Shown here one piece after another: positions 1 to 7,593 of a stretch of 32,653 nt of DNA. The stretch's first letter is position 1. Each line of letters begins with the position of its first letter. The notes beneath the pieces were generated by a model. It saw only the letters and a program-made list of their open reading frames with translations. It ran no database searches and was not told the DNA's origin. The position numbers were made by a program, and so were the translations under genes. Origin of the DNA: Rickettsiales bacterium. GTDB lineage: Bacteria > Pseudomonadota > Alphaproteobacteria > Rs-D84. The DNA lies in contig JAIRUP010000013.1 of NCBI GenBank assembly GCA_031254335.1, positions 1 to 32,653 of the forward strand, read 5' to 3'.

Positions 1-354
1 GACCTATCGGCGAACAGCAAATCGAATTCCATAAAGCAGATTGATTCGGCCAAGTTCGCGCAAACCGGGGAAGTGGCTTCGCGCGACAATCGCGCTTATA
101 TGTTCGCCTATGTCTGCGAAGGGGTTTATTGGAACGACGCGCCTTGGACAGATTGCAGCGGTTCGGAGAAAGTATATAATGTGCCGGGCTGCAAGGACAA
201 AAACAAAGGCGACAAAGTGGATTATCATTACACCGACAACCAGGGCAATCCGCAAGTGAGCAAGGATGTGCTTTGCAGTTTCGGCGTCAAATACTGGTAT
301 CCCGCCACTGTCGGCCAAGATTGCCCGGAGTTTTTCCGGGGCGTCAGCGGGTAA
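1..354 (+). CDS. C-terminal part of a cysteine-rich exported protein (runs in from upstream)
   Basis: Frame 1 is open from the first base to a TAA at 352-354, giving 117 residues with no convincing internal start, so the gene begins upstream of the window. The visible part is rich in Tyr, Asp, Lys and Gly and has five cysteines, including AYVCEGVYWND, WTDCSG and VPGCKDKNKGDK. This composition suggests a secreted or surface protein stabilised by disulfides. It resembles in style, not in detectable sequence, the cysteine-rich exported protein at 12164-13456. I do not recognise the family. A folded element (359-514) starts five bases after its stop codon. Being real coding sequence is likely; function is unknown. 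Confidence 0.6.
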   Translation, partial: DLSANSKSNSIKQIDSAKFAQTGEVASRDNRAYMFAYVCEGVYWNDAPWTDCSGSEKVYNVPGCKDKNKGDKVDYHYTDNQGNPQVSKDVLCSFGVKYWYPATVGQDCPEFFRGVSG

Positions 355-358
355 GGAC

Positions 359-514
359 AAAAAAATAAAAGGCCAATATTTCAATTTCGGTCTATATTAT
401 CCACTACCGTCGGAAAACGGGCCGTCGCAGCGGCGACCAAGGCTAGACGCCGACCCGTTTTCCTTGGTATTGAATAATCTATCCTCGAAATTGCGATTGG
501 CCTAATATTTTTTG
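359..514 (+). other. Structured 3' element, copy 1 (four nested stems)
   Basis: The element starts five bases after the stop codon of the preceding gene. Nested inverted repeats can be traced. The outer stem pairs 360-377 with 496-513 (AGGCCAAT with ATTGGCCT, then an A/T-rich arm ending in six T). The second pairs CAATTTCG (382-389) with CGAAATTG (485-492). The third pairs ATTAT (396-400) with ATAAT (474-478). The fourth pairs GGAAAACGGG (412-421) with CCCGTTTTCC (454-463) and is capped by CGGCG/CGCCG (431-435/448-452). The same nested design with different but complementary bases recurs at 5513-5671. A T-run at the 3' edge makes a termination or 3'-processing role plausible. This is an inference. 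Confidence 0.7.
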
Positions 515-524
515 AGTTTTATTA

Positions 525-803
525 ACCTGCTAACCCCACCCGTGAACATGCTTTGCATGTTCCGGGGCCCGGGGCGCAGGCCTTATGACCTGGATGGTCG
601 GGTTAAATCCGACCATGACAATTATGCCGGGATTCCCCGGTCAAGCCGTGGAATGACAGATGATATTTTACAAAATGGGATGCCGACCAACGCCCGCATG
701 ACAAAGACCACCCCCGGCTTCCCACCCACGACCTGCACTTCGCCCCGCTCGTTCTGTCGCGGGACCCGGGCCGCCGACCCATCCATAGGAGGGGAACTTA
801 ATA
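525..803. repeat. Cluster of short palindromic repeats in the 355-813 gap
   Basis: Apart from the structured element, this gene-free stretch is made of dispersed repeats. A hairpin GAACATG/CATGTTC lies at about 544-561. A 'cctgg...tcggg...cccga...atgaca' palindrome is at 586-620. A 'ggattccccgg...' palindrome with one arm decayed is at 626-658. A longer repeat ending in 'aggaggggaactta' (about 709-803) recurs at 18196-18250. The phrase 'gaccaacgcccg' (about 684) and the phrase 'taacctgctaac' (about 525) both recur after ffh at 32388-32430. No gene is supported in this stretch. Confidence 0.65.
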
Positions 804-813
804 ATGACATCTA

Positions 814-2097
814 TTATATCGGCAGGATGACGCGGACGCGGAGGCCGCCCAGGGGCGAGTCTTCCAGCGACAGCAAGCCGCCGTGGTTCTCGACCGCCTG
901 TTTCGCAATCGTCAAGCCCAGACCCGTTCCGCCATCCCCGGCGCGCGCGGAATCCAGACGCACGAACGGCTGCAAAGCCTCGGCCCTTCTCTCCGCCGGG
1001 ATGCCCTTGCCGTCGTCGTCCATCAGAACCTCGACAAACTCTTCCGAATCGGTTTCCGTTATTTTCACTTTCGATTTCGCGTGCCGCACCGCGTTCGTCA
1101 GGATATTCGTGAACGCACGCGCCAGCGCGGTCGGCCTTGCATAGAACAGGACCGGGTTGTCGGGCAGGGCCAGCTCTATTTTTATTTTCTTGCCGTCAAA
1201 GTCGCGGGCTATGCGGTTAAGCATCGGCGCAAGCGACACATCCTGTTCTTCCTCGGGCAGTTCGCCGCGCGCGAAGGCAAGGTAGCCGCCAATCATTCCG
1301 CTCATATTATCGATTTCCGAAAGCAAGGCTTCGTTCTTCGCCGAACCAGTTTCAATGCCCAGCTTCATTCGCGCAAGAGGAGTTTTCAAGTCATGGCTTA
1401 CCGCGTTCAGCATGTCCGTCCGCGTCCTGTTATATCTGTCCAGCCGCTCTTTCATCGAAATCAGGGCCTTGGCCGCCGCGCGGATTTCCAATGTTCCCGT
1501 CGGCGCAAATCCCGGCATGTCCATTCCGCGCCCGAAGAAATTCGCCGCCTTGGCGATTCTTTTTATCGACCGCGTATGCGCGATTATGAACGGCGTGATT
1601 ACAATGGACGCGAACAAGAGCGACGCGAACAGCCATATCACGAACACATCCACGCTGCTTGAATACACGCGGCGAAGACTTGTAGCAAATGTCAGGATGT
1701 CGCCTTCCGCCCTGTGGACATCGATAAACAGCAGCCGCTTGCTTCTGTTCTCGTCGATGTATATTTTCGTCGGGAACTTCACCATTTTCTTCAAGTCCGC
1801 GGAGAGCATTTGGACCTTGGGCGAATTGCCGTCGTTTTTCTTCGGGCGGTTCAGCTTTTCGTGCCGCGTCATGTTTATCCCGACATTCCTCGCCAAAATC
1901 TCTATGCCCCGGGGGTCGGAATCCGCCATGGCCACGAACGCCGCGATTTCGCCCGCCAAATCCCGGCTTAGCGTCGCCTGGACCTTGTCCCAATGGTTTC
2001 CGAAAAAGACGCTTGCCATGATTAACTGGACAATCAGCATCGGGACCAAAATTATCATTATGGTTCGCCCTAAAAAACTGCGTGGAATTATGCGCAT
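814..2097 (-). CDS. Sensor histidine kinase (EnvZ/OmpR-type two-component system)
   Basis: A 427-residue inner-membrane histidine kinase. An N-terminal membrane segment (about 12-34) and a second (about 150-173) flank a periplasmic sensing region of about 115 residues. A HAMP-like stretch (about 174-226) follows, then the H-box NAVSHDLKTPLARMK with the phospho-acceptor His235. The ATP-binding domain has an N-box (ILTNAVRHA), a G1 box (DDDGKGIP) and a G2 box (GGTGLGLTIAKQ). It should phosphorylate the response regulator encoded just upstream on the same strand: its start lies inside that gene (10-base overlap), with AGGA upstream. The arrangement matches OmpR/EnvZ or PetR/PetP pairs. The stimulus cannot be read from the sequence. 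Confidence 0.93.
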   Translation of the reverse strand: MRIIPRSFLGRTIMIILVPMLIVQLIMASVFFGNHWDKVQATLSRDLAGEIAAFVAMADSDPRGIEILARNVGINMTRHEKLNRPKKNDGNSPKVQMLSADLKKMVKFPTKIYIDENRSKRLLFIDVHRAEGDILTFATSLRRVYSSSVDVFVIWLFASLLFASIVITPFIIAHTRSIKRIAKAANFFGRGMDMPGFAPTGTLEIRAAAKALISMKERLDRYNRTRTDMLNAVSHDLKTPLARMKLGIETGSAKNEALLSEIDNMSGMIGGYLAFARGELPEEEQDVSLAPMLNRIARDFDGKKIKIELALPDNPVLFYARPTALARAFTNILTNAVRHAKSKVKITETDSEEFVEVLMDDDGKGIPAERRAEALQPFVRLDSARAGDGGTGLGLTIAKQAVENHGGLLSLEDSPLGGLRVRVILPI

Positions 2098-2702
2098 TTC
2101 GTAATCCTGTATCCTTTGCCGTGGACGGTCGTTATTTCCATGTCAAGCTTACACCCCGCCAGCTTTTCGCGCAACCTTTTTATGGTCATGGGTCCGGCCT
2201 GCGCAATCGCGCCGGGCGGCGTCGTAAGTTCCCGCAGGGTTTTCTTCTCCGATTCGGACAAGGCGGCCGCGCGCCCGCCGACCATGAATTCGCCGCCTTC
2301 CCAGCTCCATTTGCAACGCGCCGCCACAGGCGCGGGCGCGCCGCGCTTCAACATGGCGCGGACGCGCAAAATCAGCTCTTTCAATGAAAAGGGCTTGCCC
2401 ATGTAATCGTCCGCGCCGGCTTCCAATCCAGAAATCGCGTTGTCCGTGTCGCCCAACGCCGTCAGCATCAAGACCGGCGTTCCGATGTTTTTCGCCCGGA
2501 TTTTTTTCAGGAACTCCACGCCGTTCATTCCGGGCATCATTCTATCCAGCACTATGGCATCGAACAGCATGATTTTCATTATTTCAAGGGCTTCTTCCGC
2601 GCTGTCCGCCGACACGACCGACAGGCCTTCGGCTTGCAACGCGTCCGATATTCCCCGATTTAGGACAGGGTCGTCGTCTATGATTAGGATTGTATGGTTC
2701 AT
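2088..2702 (-). CDS. OmpR-family response regulator
   Basis: A 204-residue DNA-binding response regulator. The receiver domain (about 1-120) has the acidic pocket D9-D11, phospho-acceptor Asp53 in VLDRMMPG, the switch Thr81 and Lys103 in MGKPF. A short winged-helix domain follows (LSESEKKTLRELTTPPG to TTVHGKGYRITK). It is slightly shorter than typical OmpR proteins (about 220-240) because of a compact linker and DNA-binding domain. It is co-transcribed with the kinase at 814-2097, overlapping it by ten bases. Read on this strand, the palindromic repeat at 2704-2740 ends in CCAGGTAATAA just before the ATG, so the repeat may supply the AGG of the ribosome binding site. Confidence 0.92.
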   Translation of the reverse strand: MNHTILIIDDDPVLNRGISDALQAEGLSVVSADSAEEALEIMKIMLFDAIVLDRMMPGMNGVEFLKKIRAKNIGTPVLMLTALGDTDNAISGLEAGADDYMGKPFSLKELILRVRAMLKRGAPAPVAARCKWSWEGGEFMVGGRAAALSESEKKTLRELTTPPGAIAQAGPMTIKRLREKLAGCKLDMEITTVHGKGYRITKCA

Positions 2703-2703
2703 T

Positions 2704-2740
2704 TATTACCTGGGTCCTCGGGTCAAGCCCGAGGATGACA
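2704..2740. repeat. Palindromic repeat, class I (cctgg/tcggg type)
   Basis: A 37-base palindrome with the core CCTCGGGTcaagCCCGAGG, bounded by 'ttacctgg' and 'atgaca'. Identical or near-identical copies occur at 586-620, 3818-3854, 10202-10238, 19931-19969, 21905-21943 and 27390-27427. Arms vary together (GTCGGG/CCCGAC, CTCGGG/CCCGAG, GTCGGG/CCCGAC), so the hairpin is preserved. This copy fills nearly the whole gap between the response regulator and the exported protein gene. Confidence 0.85.
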
Positions 2741-2747
2741 GTTGAAT

Positions 2748-3710
2748 TTATTGGCCGGCGGTTTTATCCAGAGGCCGGACGCGGACTTCGCCTTCCTGGA
2801 CCGAATTCATGCCCTGGTCGCGCCAAAGCTCATCCGGTTGGACGCCCCCGGCGTATCTTATATTGTTCGGCCTGTCGTCGCCGACATTGTTCATAGTGCG
2901 CGAGGAATTCGTATATTCCAGCTTCATAAGCGCGTATCCCGTGCCGCCGCCCTGCGCCGGACCCTGCATTCCGAACGAATAGTAGCCGCCGAAGATTCCG
3001 AAATCCAAGTCTATATAATCTATGCTCAGCAGAAACGACACATTCGACGGGCCGTCATGCGTCAGGTTGCACGAGAAATTCCGGCTGACCAGCGTAGCAG
3101 ACTCTTCGTTCGGAACCACTATTTCCGCCGTCGTCGAGGAACACTGCGTTTCCATTCCGTTAACAAGCATGAAATACGACAAAGACAGCCGCGTTTGCGA
3201 CAGGCCCGTCGAGACCGAAACCTGCCTTATGGTCGCGCTTGGGACCTTTATCATCGCGTTCGCTATGCCAACCGACGCCGGGAACGATATGCCCGACTGC
3301 AAGCACGAGCGCGTGAACGGGTCCGCCTCGCAGATATTCAGCTTGGAGTGCGAATTCAGCATGAAGATGTTCGACAGCGTATTATAAAGGTATGTCCGCG
3401 TGATTCTGTCGTTCAGGCGGGAACACCGCGACTGGCGGCAGATAACCGCCGGCCGGTTGCCGAAGCGCGTCGGGACGCCCGTGAAATTCACCAAATCCTG
3501 GCGCATACCCTCTATATTGGCGTCGTTGTTGTTGGAATCCGCGCGAAGCATGAATTCCCCCGCCGGGATGAAATTCTGGTCCTCGGGGGCGGCCATATAA
3601 GAGCTTACGGGAATATTTTCATACATCTGCTGGATGAAGTATTCGGCGCGCGCCGGCATCGCCGCGACCGCGACCGCCACAGAAAACGCGAAAATTCCGC
3701 CAAGTTTCAT
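2748..3710 (-). CDS. Exported protein of unknown function
   Basis: A 320-residue protein with a clear signal peptide (MKLGGIFAFSVAVAVAAMPARA, written here as start MKLGG and cleavage after PARA). I chose the ATG at 3710 because AAGGGGAAG precedes it; an upstream in-frame start at 3743 would add eleven residues before the signal peptide. The mature part has six cysteines (for example VICRQSRC and NICEADPFTRSC), is rich in Ser, Asn and Thr, and has alternating hydrophobic stretches suggesting beta structure. No family is recognised. A likely promoter lies at 3734-3763. It is on the same strand as the two-component genes but separated from them by a palindromic repeat. Confidence 0.75.
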   Translation of the reverse strand: MKLGGIFAFSVAVAVAAMPARAEYFIQQMYENIPVSSYMAAPEDQNFIPAGEFMLRADSNNNDANIEGMRQDLVNFTGVPTRFGNRPAVICRQSRCSRLNDRITRTYLYNTLSNIFMLNSHSKLNICEADPFTRSCLQSGISFPASVGIANAMIKVPSATIRQVSVSTGLSQTRLSLSYFMLVNGMETQCSSTTAEIVVPNEESATLVSRNFSCNLTHDGPSNVSFLLSIDYIDLDFGIFGGYYSFGMQGPAQGGGTGYALMKLEYTNSSRTMNNVGDDRPNNIRYAGGVQPDELWRDQGMNSVQEGEVRVRPLDKTAGQ

Positions 3711-3733
3711 TGGACTTCCCCTTCTTGCTATCA

Positions 3734-3763
3734 AATTTAGCAAATTTGCCCTTGCCGTGTAAA
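3734..3763 (-). promoter_or_regulatory. Likely sigma-70 promoter for the exported protein gene
   Basis: Read on the minus strand, TTTACA (3763-3758) and TAAATT (3739-3734) are separated by 18 bases, placing the transcription start near 3727, about 17 bases upstream of the chosen ATG. Confidence 0.45.
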
Positions 3764-3817
3764 GGTAAAAATTTATATTGAAAACGCATATTAAAATGAA
3801 GTAATAAGGATATTGAT

Positions 3818-3854
3818 TATTACCTGGATTGTCGGGTCAAGCCCGACAATGACA
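3818..3854. repeat. Palindromic repeat, class I
   Basis: Same design as 2704-2740, with arms GTCGGG/CCCGAC. It ends in 'atgaca' 15 bases upstream of the hydrolase start codon. An open frame continues upstream through the repeat, but the ribosome binding site supports a start after it. Confidence 0.85.
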
Positions 3855-3869
3855 CAAGAGGACATCTCT

Positions 3870-4523
3870 ATGATAGACATTATAGTGCAAGGGACGACGG
3901 GAAAAATACACGGCGTATATTCCAAGGGGCGGGAACCCGTTTCGCCGATGGCGGTAATCGTCCCGGGCAACGCCGCCGCAGGACACCACATGAACGACCG
4001 CATATCTTACGCCATGTTCCGGGCCTTCGCGGACATAGGCTTCGCGACGCTTCGCTTCAATTACCGAGGAATCGGGATGTCGCAGGGCGAGCGCGCCGGA
4101 ATCGAAGGCGACATAATGGACACCGCGACCGTTCTCGACTGGATTCAGAACCAAAACGAAGAGGGCGGAAAAATTTGGATTGCAGGATACGACACCGGCG
4201 TTTGGACCACCCTTCACACCCTTATGCGGCGGCCCGAAATCGACGGCTTCGCCATAGTGTCCCCGGATGTGGATTCACAGGATTTATCCTTTCTTTCGTC
4301 GCGCCCGAACAAGGGCATACTTGTCCAAGGCGCGAACGAAAACTATGCCGCAATCGAGATGGCGACCCATCTGACCCGCGTCCTTAAAACCAAAGGCAAC
4401 ATAGAAACCGAGACCGTCCGCATAAAGGGCAACGACAATAAATACGCGACCGGCCTTAAACTTTTGTATGACAATATAAAAGGCTATGCGAAAAAGGAAA
4501 CTTCCGAAGGGACATTATTGTAA
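3870..4523 (+). CDS. Alpha/beta hydrolase-like protein with degenerate catalytic triad
   Basis: A 217-residue cytosolic protein starting at ATG 3870, preceded by AGAGGA at good spacing. The fold is recognisable as the small predicted-hydrolase family (COG2945-like): [12 protein letters not shown] at the oxyanion region, then [17 protein letters not shown]. The nucleophile elbow, normally G-x-S-x-G, is here GYDTG with Asp108 in place of Ser. The position of the usual catalytic His (family motif GADHFF) reads [10 protein letters not shown]. Asp can act as nucleophile in dehalogenases and epoxide hydrolases, but the missing His argues for a non-catalytic or altered role. The stop codon overlaps the ruvB start by one base (TAATG), so the two are translationally coupled. 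Confidence 0.75.
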   Translation: MIDIIVQGTTGKIHGVYSKGREPVSPMAVIVPGNAAAGHHMNDRISYAMFRAFADIGFATLRFNYRGIGMSQGERAGIEGDIMDTATVLDWIQNQNEEGGKIWIAGYDTGVWTTLHTLMRRPEIDGFAIVSPDVDSQDLSFLSSRPNKGILVQGANENYAAIEMATHLTRVLKTKGNIETETVRIKGNDNKYATGLKLLYDNIKGYAKKETSEGTLL

Positions 4524-5512
4524 TGGAAGAGAAAAGCAAGATTTTGGACGCAACCGGGACCGATGAAATCGCGGCAAGCGTGCGGCCCAAGCAGCTGTGC
4601 GATTTTATCGGGCAGGACCCGCTTAAAGCCAATTTGTCCGTTTTCATAAAGGCCGCGCGTTCGCGCAGCGAAGCCATGGACCACGCCTTGTTCTCGGGGC
4701 CGCCGGGACTGGGCAAGACAACGCTCGCGCAGATTGTCGCCGCCGAACTTGGCGTCGGATTCCGCAGCACCGCCGCGCCCATGCTGACCAAGCAGGGCGA
4801 TTTGGCCGCGATTCTAACAGGCTTGGAGCCGCGCGATGTTCTGTTCATAGACGAGATTCACCGCCTGAGTCCCGCAATCGAAGAAGTCCTTTATTCCGCG
4901 ATGGAGGACTTCAAGCTGGACATCATGATAGGCGAGGGGCCAACCGCAAAATCCATCAAAATCGATTTGCCTCCGTTCACGCTTGTCGGCGCGACGACGC
5001 GGACCGGCCTTTTGTCCAGCCCGCTGCGCGACCGATTCGGAATCGACCTACGCCTTAACTTTTACGACGAGGGCGCGCTTAAAGAAATCATTTCCCGCTC
5101 GGCGAAAATCCTGAACTACGAAATCGAACCCGAAGCCGCCGCGCGCCTGGCCTTGTCCGCGCGCGGAACCCCGCGAATCGCGAACCGAATTCTGAAACGC
5201 GCGCGCGATTTCGCAACAGTCATGGGGCTTGCCGGAATTTCCAGGGAAACCGCGGAAATCACCCTGGCCCGCCTTGACATCGACAAGCGCGGACTGGACG
5301 AGATGGACAAGAAATACATGAACGCGATTATCCGGCACTATGCGGGCGGTCCCGTCGGAATCGAAACCATTTCCGCGCTTATAGCCGAGCCGGTCGACAC
5401 AATCGAAGATGTTATCGAACCGTATCTCATGCAGCAAGGGTTCTTACAGCGCACTCCGCGCGGCCGGGTTATAACCCAGGCGGCGTATAAACACCTGGGA
5501 ATTACGGAATGA
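4523..5512 (+). CDS. ruvB: Holliday junction branch migration ATPase RuvB
   Basis: A 329-residue AAA+ motor that drives branch migration of Holliday junctions with RuvA and feeds RuvC. Visible features are Walker [10 protein letters not shown] (59-67), Walker B LFIDEIHR (about 107-114), sensor-1 [18 protein letters not shown], and the C-terminal winged helix ending in [16 protein letters not shown]. Length and motif order are typical. GAAGGGA lies upstream within the hydrolase gene. ruvB is usually preceded by ruvC and ruvA in Alphaproteobacteria; here the hydrolase-like gene occupies that position. Downstream ybgC-tolQRA is the usual order. A structured 3' element begins one base after its stop. 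Confidence 0.97.
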   Translation: MEEKSKILDATGTDEIAASVRPKQLCDFIGQDPLKANLSVFIKAARSRSEAMDHALFSGPPGLGKTTLAQIVAAELGVGFRSTAAPMLTKQGDLAAILTGLEPRDVLFIDEIHRLSPAIEEVLYSAMEDFKLDIMIGEGPTAKSIKIDLPPFTLVGATTRTGLLSSPLRDRFGIDLRLNFYDEGALKEIISRSAKILNYEIEPEAAARLALSARGTPRIANRILKRARDFATVMGLAGISRETAEITLARLDIDKRGLDEMDKKYMNAIIRHYAGGPVGIETISALIAEPVDTIEDVIEPYLMQQGFLQRTPRGRVITQAAYKHLGITE

Positions 5513-5671
5513 CAAAAAATCCCAAGCTACATTTTTCGTTTTCGCGTCTAACCGCCCACTATGCATCGAAAAACCACCCGTCGCGGCGGCGTTACAGGCC
5601 AGACGCCGGGTGGTTTTTCTCGGTATTGGACGGTTATACATCGAAAATGCGATTGCGCCAAGGATTTTTTG
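5513..5671 (+). other. Structured 3' element, copy 2 (between ruvB and ybgC)
   Basis: It fills the gap from the ruvB stop to the ybgC ribosome binding site. The outer stem pairs CAAAAAATCC (5513-5522) with GGATTTTTTG (5662-5671). The second pairs CGTTTTCG (5537-5544) with CGAAAATG (5642-5649). The third pairs TAACCG (5549-5554) with CGGTTA (5631-5636), extended by CCA/TGG across a C-A mismatch that also occurs in copy 1. The fourth pairs GAAAAACCACCC (5568-5579) with GGGTGGTTTTTC (5608-5619), capped by GGCGT/ACGCC (5588-5592/5603-5607). Stem sequences differ from copy 1 but pairing is kept. The last T-run abuts GGAGG of ybgC, so termination or control of ybgC-tol expression is possible. Confidence 0.75.
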
Positions 5672-5683
5672 GAGGTTATAAAA

Positions 5684-6058
5684 ATGCATAAATTCAGATT
5701 TCAGATAGCCTATGCCGACACGGACGCATTCGGAATCGCCTATCACGCTCGGCACATCGAAATATGCGAGCGGGCCCGCGTCGACATGATGACCGGCTGG
5801 GACTGGAACCAGGGCGGATTCGTCCTTCGCGCCCTTAGCGCGGAATACAAAAAGCCCCTGCGCGTCGAGGAAATAGTCGAGGTCGAATCCGAATTCATCG
5901 ATGTCGGCGCGGCCTCCGCAAAGGTTCGCCAGACCATCAAGGTCGGGAACGAAGTCCGCTCAATCATTATAGTTGACGCCGTATTTATTAATGATAAAAT
6001 GAAACCCATCAGGATTCCCAAAAGCCTTGTGGATTTCCTGAAAAACAAAAAAGGATAG
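5684..6058 (+). CDS. ybgC: YbgC-family acyl-CoA thioesterase (Tol-Pal associated)
   Basis: A 124-residue hotdog-fold thioesterase of the 4-hydroxybenzoyl-CoA thioesterase family. The family signature near the N terminus reads YADTDAFGIAYHARHIEICE, with the catalytic Asp at position 14 and His21 in the expected YH. The start at 5684 is set by GGAGG at 5671-5675, eight bases upstream. An open frame runs upstream into the structured element but is not needed. It is the first gene of the ybgC-tolQ-tolR-tolA operon; tolQ begins three bases after its stop. Known relatives hydrolyse acyl-CoA thioesters and act in phospholipid metabolism near the Tol complex. Confidence 0.92.
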   Translation: MHKFRFQIAYADTDAFGIAYHARHIEICERARVDMMTGWDWNQGGFVLRALSAEYKKPLRVEEIVEVESEFIDVGAASAKVRQTIKVGNEVRSIIIVDAVFINDKMKPIRIPKSLVDFLKNKKG

Positions 6059-6061
6059 AAA

Positions 6062-6565
6062 ATGCAATCGCACTTCTCGCTTCTCGCGCTGTTCGGCGGC
6101 AGCGATATAATGATACTGTTCGTGTCGCTGGTTCTTCTCGCGGCCAGCATAGCCAGCTGGGCAATCATAATCGGCAAGTTCCGCCTTTGGCGCGAATACC
6201 GCAGAAACACGCCCGAGATTTCAAGCAACGACAACCCGGAAACAGTCGCCGAAAGAATCGTCGCGCCGTATGACAAGAACCTTTATTTCCTTTCCATGGC
6301 CGGCGCGGTCGCGCCGTTTATCGGGCTTTTCGGAACCGTTTGGGGAATCATACACTCGTTCGCCGCAATCGGCGCGACCAATTCCACCAGCCTTGGCGTC
6401 ATCGCGCCGGGACTGGCCATGGCGCTTGGGACGACCGCGCTTGGGCTTATCGTCGCCATTCCGGCCACAATCGCTTACTATTATTTCTCGAAAAAATCCG
6501 ACGATTTATACGAGCAAATCGACGCGCTTCGCAAGGATTTAACCAAGGAAGGCTTTTTCAAATGA
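6062..6565 (+). CDS. tolQ: TolQ, proton channel subunit with shortened cytoplasmic loop
   Basis: A 167-residue MotA/TolQ/ExbB-family inner-membrane protein; with TolR it uses proton flow to energise TolA during outer-membrane constriction. A first membrane segment lies at about 16-38. The conserved core GAVAPFIGLFGTVWGI is followed by TSLGVIAPGLAMALGTTALG and a third segment. Typical TolQ has about 230 residues; here the cytoplasmic region between segments 1 and 2 is only about 35-40 residues instead of about 100. No frameshift is visible, so the shortening looks genuine. AAAGGA precedes the ATG, and the tolR start overlaps the stop (ATGA). Confidence 0.93.
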   Translation: MQSHFSLLALFGGSDIMILFVSLVLLAASIASWAIIIGKFRLWREYRRNTPEISSNDNPETVAERIVAPYDKNLYFLSMAGAVAPFIGLFGTVWGIIHSFAAIGATNSTSLGVIAPGLAMALGTTALGLIVAIPATIAYYYFSKKSDDLYEQIDALRKDLTKEGFFK

Positions 6566-6966
6566 GAAACGGCAGACGCCAGCGGCATTTCGATTTCGCT
6601 TTCGGACTTGTGCCGATGATTGATGTCATGACGGTGCTGCTCGCGGTATTCATGGTGACGGCTCCCATGATGACAAGCGGAATCGATTTGGATTTGCCAA
6701 AGGCGGGAAGGGGCGCGCTTTCGGGCAAAGACACCGCCGCGCAGGTAAGCGTCGACAAGAACGGAAACTATTATCTCGCGAAAACGCGCACGGGCCTTTC
6801 CGAGCTGGTCAAAAAACTGTCCGCCATACAGCGCGAAAATCCAAAACTGGAAATCATCATAAGCGGCGACAAGGGCGCGTATTACGGCGATGTCATTGTT
6901 TTAATGGGCGCATTAAAAGATTCGGGCTTCTCGAAGGTCGGGCTGCGAACCGAAAATGCGGATTAA
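6562..6966 (+). CDS. tolR: TolR, Tol-Pal complex subunit
   Basis: A 134-residue ExbD/TolR-family protein: one membrane segment and a periplasmic domain. The segment carries the proton-path Asp21 in LVPMIDVMTVLLAVFMVTAP, the family hallmark. The periplasmic part contains SVDKNGNYYL and LEIIISGDKGAYYGDVIVLM, typical of TolR. The start at 6562 overlaps the tolQ stop in an ATGA and has AGGAAGG upstream; a longer frame reaching 6340 is not supported. Length is normal. It overlaps tolA by 11 bases. Confidence 0.94.
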   Translation: MRNGRRQRHFDFAFGLVPMIDVMTVLLAVFMVTAPMMTSGIDLDLPKAGRGALSGKDTAAQVSVDKNGNYYLAKTRTGLSELVKKLSAIQRENPKLEIIISGDKGAYYGDVIVLMGALKDSGFSKVGLRTENAD

Positions 6967-7582
6967 CTTTCTATTTTCATCGGAAAATTTCACGGGCAGC
7001 GTTTTGGCGCACCTGGTCATCGCGGCCTTTATGCTAACCAGCTTCGTTTTGTCCGAGCCGATGAAAATCGTAGCGCCAGAACAGATGAAAATCATGGACA
7101 TCGACTTGTCGCAGGTGAAGATTTCCAAAGACAAGACCCGCGCCAACGCGCGCGACACCGTTCGCGCCGAATCGCCCAAGGGCCAGGGGGACAAGTCCAA
7201 ACCCGCCGCGCCCGCGCCGATTGTCAAAACCGTCGCGGTTCAGCGCGATTCCGCGCCCATCGCCCGCGTCGTGAATGTTTCGGTCGTGGACGCTCTTCGC
7301 ATCGCCATGACGCGCTGCTGGCATATAGACACGACCATTCCGGGGCTTGAAGACTTCAATCTGTCCGCCCATCTTACGATGGGAAGGGGCGGATTCGTGC
7401 GCGAGCTTTGGATTGAAAACGAATCGCTGTTCAACGACTTCGGGACCGGCGCCTATGTTCTGGACACCGTTCGCGCGGCCGTCGCCGAATGCCAGCCGTT
7501 CTCCATGCTGCCGGACGAGGATTTCGATTCCTGGAAAAGCATAAAGCTGAATTTCTTCCCGCAACGGGGCAGCGTGAATTAG
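6956..7582 (+). CDS. tolA: TolA-like envelope protein
   Basis: A 208-residue protein in the tolA position. It has a cytoplasmic N-terminal tip, a membrane segment at about 14-34, and a short Pro/Ala/Lys linker (SPKGQGDKSKPAAPAPIVK). The C-terminal domain carries ALRIAMTRCW and a second Cys in VAECQPF, resembling TolA domain III. It is much shorter than usual TolA (about 300-420 residues): the long helical domain II is essentially absent, so its reach across the periplasm would be limited. tolB and pal, which normally follow, are missing; the next gene is convergent, 11 bases away. The assignment rests on context plus architecture. Confidence 0.8.
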   Translation: MRINFLFSSENFTGSVLAHLVIAAFMLTSFVLSEPMKIVAPEQMKIMDIDLSQVKISKDKTRANARDTVRAESPKGQGDKSKPAAPAPIVKTVAVQRDSAPIARVVNVSVVDALRIAMTRCWHIDTTIPGLEDFNLSAHLTMGRGGFVRELWIENESLFNDFGTGAYVLDTVRAAVAECQPFSMLPDEDFDSWKSIKLNFFPQRGSVN

Positions 7583-7593
7583 AGGATGACAAG

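Noticed and set aside
2742-3740. Long plus-strand frame opposite the exported protein gene
   Set aside because: Arg/His-rich composition without a family signature; the minus-strand frame has a signal peptide, ribosome binding site and promoter.
7583-7593. Shared terminator between tolA and the convergent gene
   Set aside because: The 11-base gap and neighbouring sequence show no stable hairpin with a T-run.
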